Part shown: one piece after another, positions 9,601 through 16,566 of the stretch
Layout of the letters: every line of letters starts with the position of its first letter
Position numbering within the stretch: the first letter of the stretch is position 1
Source: an uncultured Selenomonadales bacterium
GTDB lineage: Bacteria; Bacillota; Negativicutes; Selenomonadales; Selenomonadaceae
Reading direction: 5' to 3'
DNA: 44,265 nucleotides
Assembly (NCBI GenBank): GCA_937877655.1
Contig: CALFJC010000171.1
Coordinates: 1 to 44,265 of the forward strand
The notes under the pieces: generated by a model
Seen by the model: only the letters and a program-made list of their open reading frames with translations
Told to the model about the DNA's origin: nothing
The model's database searches: none
Program-made: the position numbers and the translations under genes

Positions 9601-9912
9601 TTGCAGGAAGAATTGCAAGACAGATTCGGAAAAATCACGGAGCCCGTAGAAAATCTTTTGTCGGTTACGAGAATCCGAATTGCCGCAAAAATTTTGGGCG
9701 TGAAATCGATTCAAGAACAAAATTTGCGCGTCGAAATAATTTTCAACGACATAAAAAAAATCTCCGCGCAGGGAATTATCGGCTTGTCAAAAATCTTTCG
9801 CCGAGATTTAAAATTTATCGAGAGCGCGTCGCGAATTTTCCTGACATTCAAGACGAAAAAAAATCTCTTAAGCCGAATTTTGAACGTGTTGAAGAGTTTG
9901 ACGCCGCGTTGA
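6679..9912 (+). CDS. mfd: Transcription-repair coupling factor Mfd
   Basis: A 1077-residue DNA translocase that removes RNA polymerase stalled at DNA lesions and recruits UvrA. In order: a UvrB-like N-terminal module (to about residue 300), a CarD/RID-type polymerase-binding domain beginning near DIHPGDYVVHVENGIGKYLG, a RecG-like helicase core with Walker A GDVGFGKT (Lys570), DEEH at 665-668 and SATPIPRTL, the translocation region with QMRGRVGRS, and a C-terminal TRCF domain. The length is close to the usual size of about 1150. The start follows AGGCAGGGG. A small hairpin ends the gene, and uvrB lies one gene downstream, so the nucleotide excision repair functions are grouped. Confidence 0.97.
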   Translation: MHKILEAALRDENFREAAKKFLKHGEFLLYGLAGSQKILTAAAGFALSPRPTIILISGREKMSEWRDDFAELLPNVEVVELPELDLLDVQASTVGVERQAKRLEILARLLRGEKFIVLASAAAAVKKDFSRGDFLKFQLRVELGEKISREKFLDKLIEFGYERADEIDAIGKFSVHGGIVDIFPINEPTPYRLEFFGDEIDSIRFINFETLRSGRKSQVVSILPIKNFGAASESFLSCAGEDGTIIFDEPARIYEAIQNLIHEDAEIKKNIFTFEQLIKSSRAGSLIYFELMLKNVRGVEPTETIGITAANVTSFQGQTKFFLEEMARLRERGQKIFILFRSDAKLNGIMKLFYENDLTGINLERGTLSDGFTFPNAKLTVLTEKNIFGGQVKRRVKTYSEESGEKIRSFSDIHPGDYVVHVENGIGKYLGIETLEFDGVHKDFMQIQYGGADKLFIPVEQVHYLQKYISGDNSTPKLSRLGSGDWSRAKSRASAAVEDIAEKLLEIYARREKSQGFAFAEDDASQREFEDAFPYEETPDQIRAVSDVKKDMEQARPMDRLICGDVGFGKTEIAIRAAYKAAMNGKQCAVLVPTTVLAQQHYQTFSERFTGFLPTVDVICRFKTPKEQRTILQKVRAGQIDILIGTHAILSDRIQFKDLGLLIIDEEHRFGVKQKEKIRAMSEGVDVLTLSATPIPRTLHMSLVGARDMSLIETAPAERFPVQTYVIEDDDEIIAEAVQREIRRGGQVYFVYNRIETIDIMRKRLIELVPEAKIRTAHGQMSDDFLESVMMDFYEGAFNVLLTTTIIESGLDVANANTIIIYDADNFGLAQLYQMRGRVGRSHTMAFAYFVHRAEKILGENAEKRLQAMREFAQLGAGFKIAMKDLEIRGAGNLLGAQQHGHIASVGFEMYCRLLEDAVNRLQHKKIENVEEPDPIINLPVEAFIDREYIENAGDKIEIYRRLAVMRDDVEIKDLQEELQDRFGKITEPVENLLSVTRIRIAAKILGVKSIQEQNLRVEIIFNDIKKISAQGIIGLSKIFRRDLKFIESASRIFLTFKTKKNLLSRILNVLKSLTPR

Positions 9913-9916
9913 AAAT

Positions 9917-9940
9917 AATTCTTGCAAACAAGAATTTTCT
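9917..9940 (+). terminator. Weak terminator-like hairpin after mfd
   Basis: AATTCTTG, loop CAAA, then CAAGAATT form a perfect 8-bp stem followed by TTCT. The stem is AT-rich and the T run short, so termination is probably partial. Confidence 0.45.
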
Positions 9941-9942
9941 CT

Positions 9943-10058
9943 GATAAACTCAATCTGTTTCATGAAATTGACAGGTGAGTTTATCTGCTTTGAAACAAAT
10001 ACGAAATTGGCTCCCAATGCGAGCAGAAAAAACTCAAGCCGTGCGGTTTGAGTTTTTT
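9943..10058 (+). promoter_or_regulatory. Attenuator-like leader with competing hairpins before deoR-uvrB
   Basis: Four mutually related segments are visible. Segment 1 (GATAAACTCA, 9943-9952) pairs perfectly with segment 2 (TGAGTTTATC, 9976-9985). Segment 3 (AAACTCAA, 10030-10037) pairs with segment 4 (TTGAGTTT, 10048-10055) inside a 14-bp intrinsic terminator spanning 10027-10058. Segment 2 can also pair with segment 3, which would disrupt the terminator. That is the architecture of a transcription attenuator. No ligand-binding riboswitch class is recognised. The DeoR-type gene starts 40 bases downstream. Confidence 0.45.
10027..10058 (+). terminator. Strong intrinsic terminator in the deoR leader
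   Basis: AAAAAACTCAA, GCC, loop GTGC, GGT and TTGAGTTTTTT give a 14-bp stem (one G-T pair) whose 3' side is the U run. It lies upstream of, not after, the regulator gene. It therefore acts either on mfd read-through or as the terminator of an attenuator. Confidence 0.75.
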
Positions 10059-10098
10059 CTATCTGTGGAACGTTTTAGAATTAAGGAAGTGACCGAAA

Positions 10099-10869
10099 AT
10101 GTTTTTGGAAGAGAGACAAGCAAAGATTTTGGAAATGTTGGAGCGCGACGGAAAAGTTTTGGTAAAAGAACTTGCAGAAATTTTCGGCGTGACGGAAGAT
10201 TCAATTCGCAAAGATTTAAGTTCGATGGAGTTGGACGGGAAATTGAGACGCACTTACGGCGGAGCAGTTTCGATAGAAGAAAAATTGCAGATGACGGAGG
10301 CGAATCGGCGCAGAATTTCGGACGTGGAAGCCAAGAGAAAAATTGCCGCCGCCGCCGTCAAACTCATGAAGCAAGGGGATTTAATTTTCCTTGACATCTC
10401 GACGATAAGCATTGCCATTGCGCAGATTTTGGAAAAAACTGAGACGCCTTACAAAATTTTTACAAATATGGTTGACGTATTGGTTATGCTCGCTCGCAAC
10501 CCGAAGATAAATTTATTTTTTGCGGGCGGGCAGATTAATCAGAGCCGCGACGGATTTTCGGACGTCTTGAACATGGAATTCATTTCAAAATTCCGTCCCG
10601 ACATTGCGTTTATCGGCGCGTTCGGTGTCGACATCAAAAAAAATTCTTTGAGTTCGCGTGACATTGCCGGCGGAATTCACAAGGCGCGCTTGATTGAAAT
10701 CAGCAAAACTTCCTACGTTATCGCCGAGTCGCGCAAAATCGGCGTCGAAAGCACTTACAGTTTCTCAACACTCGAAAAAATCAACGGCATTATCACCGAT
10801 TCAAAGCTCCCCGAATCTCTTACGACTGCCGCCGAAAAACTCGGCACGAAAATTATTGTCGCGGAATAA
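10099..10869 (+). CDS. DeoR-family transcriptional regulator
   Basis: A 256-residue DeoR/GlpR-type repressor. It has an N-terminal winged helix-turn-helix (residues 5-58, VTEDSIRKDLSSMELDG, then RRTYGGAV, the typical linker) and a C-terminal sugar-phosphate sensor domain with FLDISTIS, IFTNMVDVL, FFAGG and FIGAFGVD motifs. The start codon follows AAGGAAG with 8 bases of spacing. uvrB begins 13 bases after its stop, so the two are very likely one transcript. It is a second, distinct paralogue of the regulator at 5827-6579. The effector is unknown, and the location between mfd and uvrB is unusual for a sugar regulator. Confidence 0.9.
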   Translation: MFLEERQAKILEMLERDGKVLVKELAEIFGVTEDSIRKDLSSMELDGKLRRTYGGAVSIEEKLQMTEANRRRISDVEAKRKIAAAAVKLMKQGDLIFLDISTISIAIAQILEKTETPYKIFTNMVDVLVMLARNPKINLFFAGGQINQSRDGFSDVLNMEFISKFRPDIAFIGAFGVDIKKNSLSSRDIAGGIHKARLIEISKTSYVIAESRKIGVESTYSFSTLEKINGIITDSKLPESLTTAAEKLGTKIIVAE

Positions 10870-10882
10870 GGGGAGAAAAATT

Positions 10883-12865
10883 TTGCTGAAGAAAAAATTT
10901 AAAGTGGTCTCCTCGTTCAATCCGACGGGCGACCAACCGCAAGCGATAGAATCATTGGCTGAAGGGCTCGCGGACGGTTTGAAGTCTCAAGTTTTACTCG
11001 GCGCGACGGGTACGGGAAAAACTTTTACGATAGCCAAAGTGATAGAAAAAGTTCAGTTGCCGACATTGGTTATTGCGCACAACAAAACTTTAGCCGCGCA
11101 ACTTGCCGCCGAGTTCAAAAGTTTTTTCCCGGAAAATTATGTCGGCTATTTCGTCAGCTACTACGATTATTATCAGCCCGAAGCTTACATTGCGGCGACC
11201 GACACCTACATTGAAAAGGACGCGGCGATTAACGACGAAATTGATCAGATGCGGCATTCGGCGACGTGTTCGCTGTTTGAAAGGCGCGACACGATCATTG
11301 TTGCAAGTGTCTCGTGCATTTACGGCTTGGGCTCGCCCGAAAATTATTCCAAAATGCTTTTGCACTTAAAAATTGGGCAGAATATTTCTCGCGAAAAAAT
11401 TTTGCGGCGGCTGATTGAAATTCGTTACAATCGCAATGACATGATAATTGAGCGCGGAAATTTTCGAGTTCGCGGCGACGTTATCGAAGTGACTCCGGCG
11501 GGCTACAACGGGCGGGCTCTGCGCATTGAACTTTTCGGCGACGAGGTAGAAAGAATTATCGAGTTTGAAATTTTGACGGGGAAAATTTTTGGCAAGCGCA
11601 ATGAAATTTTTATTTTCCCCGCTTCTCATTACGTGACGGATTATGAAGATTTGGAGCGGGCAGAAAAAAATATTCGCGCAGAGATGTCCGCGCAGGTTGA
11701 AAAATTCACGGCGGCAGGAAAATTAATCGAAGCGCAGAGGATTGAACAACGGACACGTTTTGATTTGGAAATGATTCAGGAAATGGGCTATTGTTCGGGC
11801 ATAGAAAATTATTCGCGGCATTTGACGGGACGGGCGGAAGGCGAGCCGCCTTTTACGCTGATAGATTATTTCCCAAAAAAATTTTTGACGGTGATAGATG
11901 AATCGCATGTAACGTTGCCGCAACTTCGGGCAATGTACGCGGGAGATCAATCGCGAAAAAATTCTCTGATAGAAAACGGCTTCCGCCTGCCGAGCGCAAG
12001 GGACAATCGCCCATTAAAATTCGACGAGTTCAACGAAAAAATTTCGCAGATAATTTTTGTCTCGGCGACGCCCGCAGAATATGAACTTACCGAATCACAA
12101 AACACGGTCGAGCAGATAATCAGACCGACGGGGCTTTTGGATCCGCTTGTCGAAGTGCGTCCGATAGAAAATCAAATCGACGACTTAATTTCGGAAATAA
12201 ATCTGCGCGTCGAGGCGAAGGAACGAATTTTAATCACGACGCTGACGAAAAAATTTGCGGAAGAGTTGACGGATTATTTAAGCGGCGTAAAAATTCGCGT
12301 GAAATATTTGCATTCGGACGTAGTGACTTTGGAGCGGGCAGAAATAATTCACGATCTCCGCGCAGGAAAATTTGACGTATTGGTCGGAATAAATTTATTG
12401 CGCGAAGGCTTGGACATGCCCGAAGTTTCGTTGATAGCGATTTTGGACGCGGACAAGGAAGGATTTTTGCGTTCGGAAACTTCGCTTATACAGACAATCG
12501 GGCGGGCGGCACGAAATGTTCACGGAAAAGTTATTTTATACGCGGAAAAAATTACGGACTCAATGCGGCGGGCAATGGCTGAAACTGCGCGGCGGAGAAA
12601 AATTCAGGAAGAATACAACGCGAAATTTCACATAACGCCGAAGACGATAGAAAAACCTGTTGCGCCGCTGATAGAGTTGCCGCTAAAAAAATCGTCTAAG
12701 AAGCCTCAATCGCCGAGCGAGCTGATAAAAAAATTAAGCCCCGCGCAGAAGCGGAACTTAGTTAAAAGTTTAACCGCCGAGATGCGGGAGGCGTCCAGAA
12801 ATTTGGAGTTCGAACGAGCCGCCGAGTTGCGAGATATTATTTTAAAGTTGGAAGAGCATTTATAA
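10883..12865 (+). CDS. uvrB: UvrABC system protein B
   Basis: A 660-residue helicase-like subunit of the nucleotide excision repair nuclease; it verifies damage and positions UvrC. Walker A is GATGTGKT (Lys46). The beta-hairpin region contains YYDYYQPEAY, used to probe the DNA strand. Further helicase motifs include VIDESHVTLPQ, FVSATPAEY and the QTIGRAARN arginine-finger segment. The C-terminal UVR motif, which contacts UvrC, ends the protein (LEFERAAELRDIILKLEEHL). I chose the TTG at 10883 because AGGGGAG lies 6 bases upstream and the translation starts like other UvrB proteins (KFKVVSSFNPTGDQPQAI); the open frame upstream overlaps the deoR gene and is not homologous. Confidence 0.96.
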   Translation: MLKKKFKVVSSFNPTGDQPQAIESLAEGLADGLKSQVLLGATGTGKTFTIAKVIEKVQLPTLVIAHNKTLAAQLAAEFKSFFPENYVGYFVSYYDYYQPEAYIAATDTYIEKDAAINDEIDQMRHSATCSLFERRDTIIVASVSCIYGLGSPENYSKMLLHLKIGQNISREKILRRLIEIRYNRNDMIIERGNFRVRGDVIEVTPAGYNGRALRIELFGDEVERIIEFEILTGKIFGKRNEIFIFPASHYVTDYEDLERAEKNIRAEMSAQVEKFTAAGKLIEAQRIEQRTRFDLEMIQEMGYCSGIENYSRHLTGRAEGEPPFTLIDYFPKKFLTVIDESHVTLPQLRAMYAGDQSRKNSLIENGFRLPSARDNRPLKFDEFNEKISQIIFVSATPAEYELTESQNTVEQIIRPTGLLDPLVEVRPIENQIDDLISEINLRVEAKERILITTLTKKFAEELTDYLSGVKIRVKYLHSDVVTLERAEIIHDLRAGKFDVLVGINLLREGLDMPEVSLIAILDADKEGFLRSETSLIQTIGRAARNVHGKVILYAEKITDSMRRAMAETARRRKIQEEYNAKFHITPKTIEKPVAPLIELPLKKSSKKPQSPSELIKKLSPAQKRNLVKSLTAEMREASRNLEFERAAELRDIILKLEEHL

Positions 12866-12908
12866 AAAAAATCAGCCCCGCCGCCTGCGAGACTGATTAA
12901 TTTTTTTG
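12864..12908 (+). terminator. Intrinsic terminator after uvrB
   Basis: A run of A, AATCAG, a loop of about 17 bases, CTGATT, AA and T7. The A and T flanks may extend the 6-bp core stem. It could serve the convergent gene at 12916 as well. Confidence 0.6.
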
Positions 12909-12915
12909 CTCCAAA

Positions 12916-13746
12916 TCATTTTATCGAGTTCAAGTCGTAGAAAAACCCGAATTCCTCTTCCAGTTGTTTTTTTGTTATGTCGTCAGTGGTCAAAATCTTT
13001 GAATGGGTGATTCCTTTTGGGCGTTCAGTATACGGCTTGCCGTTATTCATCCACGTGGCATCGTGTCGAAAATAAATGAAGGCATTGGTGGTGATATTGT
13101 TTTGGTACATATTTTCAGAGAATTCAAAGCCGTTTTTTTCAAGAAACTCTTTCAAAAAGGGTACGATTTTTGTATGCTCACAAGGATAGGCACTTACATA
13201 AGGAATTTTTTTCGCAAAGGACGATTTGATTATCCAAGATTGAAACGGTGACCTTTGCCCTCTTTTAGCATATTTGGGAGCAGGAAAATCATATAAATCT
13301 TCATTAAAATACATATATCCTTTGCTGTAACCGTATGACAATATGCTGTCGCACTCATTGATTTTATTTTGCGTGTCTGCGACGGCGTCTTTATACATGA
13401 AATCATCAAAGTCCACCCTCGTTTGAATGACAAAATCGTAATTATTATATGCGTCTTGAATCGAAGGGTCGCTTTTTTTTCTTATAAATTTAATCGTCAG
13501 CGGCGAATCGCTGAGCTCTGTAAAAATGAATTCGTATTTCGGATTATCGAAGTACTTGCCATTTGCCAAAAAATAAATCTCAAAATTTTTGTCAGTCTGA
13601 TTCTCAAGAGACTTTAGAAGATTATTTTTAGCCAATGACACCTGTGTTGACAGAAAATCCGTATCGAAAATATCACGTTGAAAATCCGGACGTTTAAAAG
13701 GAAAAAATCGAACAACAACAAAATGCTTAATTTTTTTGTCCGACAT
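12916..13746 (-). CDS. Putative glycosyltransferase (rhamnosyltransferase-like)
   Basis: A 276-residue soluble protein with the start HFVVVRF, a long N-terminal alpha/beta half and a central QTRVDFDDFMYKDAV segment that resembles the DxD-type metal and sugar-nucleotide site of the putative rhamnosyl transferase family. SFQSW-type and FRHDATWMN segments follow in the C-terminal half. AAGGAGG lies 7 bases before the start. Codon use looks more AT-rich than in the neighbours (frequent AAT, TAT, GAT, AAA), which may point to acquisition. It stands alone between uvrB and a divergent histidine kinase. The assignment rests on a few motifs only, and the substrate is unknown. Confidence 0.5.
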   Translation of the reverse strand: MSDKKIKHFVVVRFFPFKRPDFQRDIFDTDFLSTQVSLAKNNLLKSLENQTDKNFEIYFLANGKYFDNPKYEFIFTELSDSPLTIKFIRKKSDPSIQDAYNNYDFVIQTRVDFDDFMYKDAVADTQNKINECDSILSYGYSKGYMYFNEDLYDFPAPKYAKRGQRSPFQSWIIKSSFAKKIPYVSAYPCEHTKIVPFLKEFLEKNGFEFSENMYQNNITTNAFIYFRHDATWMNNGKPYTERPKGITHSKILTTDDITKKQLEEEFGFFYDLNSIK

Positions 13747-13883
13747 TTTTTTACCTCCTTAAATAATTTATGAACTGTTCGCCCCGACGTTGATAATACA
13801 CGCACACAGACGCAACAAGAAAAATTTTTTTATTAATTATATCCCCACCACAAGCCGTCTTGTCAAGCACTTTTTTAGAAAAA

Positions 13884-13919
13884 GTCGCCCGAAAAAATTG
13901 GGCGGCTTAAAATTTTTTT
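13884..13919 (+). terminator. Hairpin with T-rich tail between divergent genes
   Basis: GTCGCCC, loop GAAAAAATT, GGGCGGC (7 bp with one G-T pair), then TTAAAATTTTTTT. Its position upstream of two divergent genes is odd for a terminator, so it may insulate the histidine kinase promoter that starts at its 3' end. Confidence 0.4.
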
Positions 13920-13947
13920 GTACAAAATCGGCGGGCTGTGATATTAT
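13918..13947 (+). promoter_or_regulatory. Likely promoter of the histidine kinase gene
   Basis: TTGTAC (13918-13923), 18 bases, TATTAT (13942-13947). From it a leader of about 120 bases would precede the ATG at 14076. I see no recognisable riboswitch in that leader. Confidence 0.5.
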
Positions 13948-14075
13948 TGCAAAAAATTTTTCATAGAGTCTGTTGACAAACTTTGACAGTGACGGTTATT
14001 TTTCCAATCGAAAAAATTCCTCGTCACACGATAGTTTCAAGTTTACCGACACGCTCTAGTTTTACGGGTGAGGAA

Positions 14076-15713
14076 ATGGCGAGAGATAATTTTTTGGGCA
14101 AAAAATATTTGTACGAGGTTTTGCCAATGTTGAAGTGGGTAGCGGAACAAGTGCCGGGCGGATTCTTTGTCTATTCGGCGAAAGAACCGTTTGAACTTTT
14201 CTATGTGAACAGCGCGGTTTTGGATATTTACGGTTGCGAAAATCTTGACGAGTTCAAAGAGCTTACGGGCTACACTTTTCGCGGCATGGTTTATCCCGAT
14301 GACTTCGCCGCAATTCAAGAATCAATCGAGGAGCAAATTGCCGACCCCGATAATGATCATCTTGATCATGTGGAATATCGAATCACGCGCAGGGACGGAG
14401 AAATTCGTTGGATTGACGACTACGGGCACTTTGCTACATTTCCGGAGCACGGAGATGCTTTTTATGTTTTCATCAGCGATATAACCGAGCGGCGACTTAT
14501 TCAGGAGGAAAAATTGCGAATGGAAATTGAATTGGAGAAGGAAAAGCAGGCAAGCGAAGTTAAGGCAACTTTTTTATTCAACATTTCACACGACATCTTG
14601 ACGCCGCTGAATTCGATAATGGGCTTTACGGATTTGGCAAGGCGACATATAAACGAGCCCGAACTTTTGAAAAATTATCTGGCGAAGGTTGACGAAAGCA
14701 GCCGACAAATGCTTGACTTGGTTAATAATCTTCTCGACATGAGCAAGATAACTTACGGCAAAACTCAACTGCGAACAGAAATTTGCGATTTGGAAGAACA
14801 AGTTTTGGTCGTCTTGCACGCCTTCAAATCGGCGGCGGAAGCAAAAAATATTTCTCTGGAAAATGTGTTGAATTTGCCGCGTGAACTCGTTTATACCGAC
14901 GACGTGAACTTGAGGAAAATTCTCTCCGGCTTGATTGACAACGCGATAAAATTCACGCCGCCGGGCGGGCACGTCAAAGTTTCTGCGCGGAAGAAAAAAA
15001 TTTCCGAAGATGCCGGCTATGTCCGTTGCGAATTTGTTATTTCCGATGACGGCGTCGGCATGACGGAAGAATTTATGAAACGCATGTATGAAACTTTCGA
15101 GCGCGAAGAAACTTCGACTAAAACCGGGCATATAAGCGCGGGGCTCGGCTTGGCGATAACCAAAAAACTTCTTGACGCAATGGGCGGTTCAATCGAAGCT
15201 GTCAGCAAAAAGGGCGAAGGCACAACTTTTACTGTCGGCTTGCCGTTCAAAATCGCTCGCGAAGGCGACGACAAAAATGAAGTCGAGGAAATTAAAGCCG
15301 TCGCCGCCGATGACAATTACAACCGCAGAATTCTTTTGGTTGATGACATTGAACTTAATCGAATGCTCGCCGAAACAATTTTGGAGGAGTCAGGCTTTTC
15401 GGTTGAAACTGTTGCGGACGGCATTGAGGCGGTTGAGGCTTTTTCAAAACACCCGCCGGGATATTATGACTTGGTTTTGATGGATATACAAATGCCGATA
15501 ATGAACGGCTACGAGGCAACGCGGGCAATTCGTGCGCTTGATCGTCCCGACGCAAAAGTTTTGCCGATAATCGCGTTGAGTGCCAACAGCCGCGACGAAG
15601 ATAAACGCATGAGCATGGAAAGCGGCATGAATTATCACATTGCCAAGCCTTTCGACGTTGTGCAACTTATCGCCGCCGTCAACAAATACATTGCCGCGAG
15701 GAAAGATTTTTGA
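14076..15713 (+). CDS. PAS-domain hybrid sensor histidine kinase with receiver domain
   Basis: A 545-residue cytoplasmic signalling protein with no membrane segment. A PAS domain (residues about 20-140, ending FVFISDITERR-like) leads through a coiled coil to the HisKA domain with His172 in SHDILTP, an HATPase_c domain (NAIKFTPPGG, DDGVGM, GLGLAI) and a C-terminal receiver domain with phospho-acceptor Asp470 (VLMDIQMPIMNG). The ATG at 14076 follows GGTGAGG. An in-frame TTG at 13983 would add 31 residues without homology, so I prefer the ATG but am not certain. The DUF169 gene begins 3 bases after the stop and is probably cotranscribed. No separate DNA-binding response regulator is nearby, so the output is unknown. 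Confidence 0.85.
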   Translation: MARDNFLGKKYLYEVLPMLKWVAEQVPGGFFVYSAKEPFELFYVNSAVLDIYGCENLDEFKELTGYTFRGMVYPDDFAAIQESIEEQIADPDNDHLDHVEYRITRRDGEIRWIDDYGHFATFPEHGDAFYVFISDITERRLIQEEKLRMEIELEKEKQASEVKATFLFNISHDILTPLNSIMGFTDLARRHINEPELLKNYLAKVDESSRQMLDLVNNLLDMSKITYGKTQLRTEICDLEEQVLVVLHAFKSAAEAKNISLENVLNLPRELVYTDDVNLRKILSGLIDNAIKFTPPGGHVKVSARKKKISEDAGYVRCEFVISDDGVGMTEEFMKRMYETFEREETSTKTGHISAGLGLAITKKLLDAMGGSIEAVSKKGEGTTFTVGLPFKIAREGDDKNEVEEIKAVAADDNYNRRILLVDDIELNRMLAETILEESGFSVETVADGIEAVEAFSKHPPGYYDLVLMDIQMPIMNGYEATRAIRALDRPDAKVLPIIALSANSRDEDKRMSMESGMNYHIAKPFDVVQLIAAVNKYIAARKDF

Positions 15714-15716
15714 ATC

Positions 15717-16436
15717 ATGAACAGTAAAATTTCCGAACTGATTAAGCTGAAAAATTCGCCCGTTGCGGTTGTGCAATCGGAGATTTGTCCCGAAAAAGTT
15801 TTGCAGTTCAAAGAAAATCATTGGGGTTGCGTAATCGCAATGCTCTCCGCCGCCGCGAACGGGAAAATTGCCGCCTTTACAAAAGAAACTGCGACTTGTC
15901 TCGGCGGACGCGCAGGGCTCGGCTTTGAAAAATATCCGCTCGGTTGGATTGAATATTTTTTGTCGTGCGGCGGCGAAGGCGTCGACCGTTGCGAACATTA
16001 TAAAAAAAATCCCGTCTTTGCACGGGATTTTATTTGCGGAGTTTCAAATGCTTTGATTGAAAAACTTCCGCCGCGTAAAAAATTTTTGTTGTTTAAGCCG
16101 CTTGCTCTTGTCGAAGAGGAAAAGCCCGAAGTCATAATTTTTTTGATCAACGCCGACCAACTTTCGGGCTTGGTTACGCTTGCAAATTACGATTCGGCTC
16201 GTCATGATGCCGTGAAAATTTTATTCGGCGCGGGCTGTGCACAGACGATTCTTTATCCTATGAGCGAAAAAAATTTTTGTTTCGTCGGCTTGACGGATCC
16301 TTCTGCGCGGAAATTTATCGATAAAAATCTTTTGGCGTTCGGCATGTCTTACGAAAAATTCTTGCAACTTGAAACTGTCGCCGAAGAGAGTTTCCTTACT
16401 GCCGACGCTTGGCAAAAAATTTCTCGCCGCATTTGA
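15717..16436 (+). CDS. DUF169 family protein
   Basis: A 239-residue soluble protein resembling the DUF169 family (COG2043), widespread in anaerobes and of unknown biochemical role. Visible features include an N-terminal SPVAVV strand, a cysteine-containing core (GCVIAMLSAA, ATCLGGRAGLGF), the LINADQLSGLV segment and a CFVGLTDPSARKF segment near the end. It starts 3 bases after the hybrid kinase stop codon, so it is likely coexpressed with it and may act in the same response. It converges with the methyltransferase gene. Confidence 0.75.
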   Translation: MNSKISELIKLKNSPVAVVQSEICPEKVLQFKENHWGCVIAMLSAAANGKIAAFTKETATCLGGRAGLGFEKYPLGWIEYFLSCGGEGVDRCEHYKKNPVFARDFICGVSNALIEKLPPRKKFLLFKPLALVEEEKPEVIIFLINADQLSGLVTLANYDSARHDAVKILFGAGCAQTILYPMSEKNFCFVGLTDPSARKFIDKNLLAFGMSYEKFLQLETVAEESFLTADAWQKISRRI

Positions 16437-16440
16437 ATTT

Positions 16441-16566
16441 TTATTTTCGCCAATTATAGTCGCCGAGAGTGTATTTGCTTTTGCGCTCATTTTTTTCTTC
16501 TGACGAATTAAAATTCTGTCGTACATTCTTTTTCCGTTGATATAAAATCTGCCGGGATTTTTTTCA
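16441..16566 (-). pseudogene. Frameshifted C-terminal end of the EcoRI-type methyltransferase
   Basis: After residue 318 of the neighbouring methyltransferase, the frame in use soon hits a stop. Shifting by -1 at the A7 tract (16558-16564) instead gives NPGRFYINGKRMYDRILIR, which looks like the conserved end of EcoRI-type methylases (Y-x-RILIRRK). A second -1 shift at another A7 tract (16490-16496) leads to KYTLGDYNWRK and a stop at 16441, 4 bases short of the convergent DUF169 stop. One extra A in each tract would give a single intact gene running from 17515 to 16441. Confidence 0.65.

Noticed and set aside
13983..14075. Use of the TTG at 13983 as the kinase start
   Set aside because: Adds 31 residues with no domain and no good ribosome binding site; the ATG at 14076 fits better, though this is not certain.
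16221..16526. Minus-strand open frame opposite the DUF169 end
   Set aside because: Only its first codons belong to the frameshifted methyltransferase end; the rest is antisense to the DUF169 gene.
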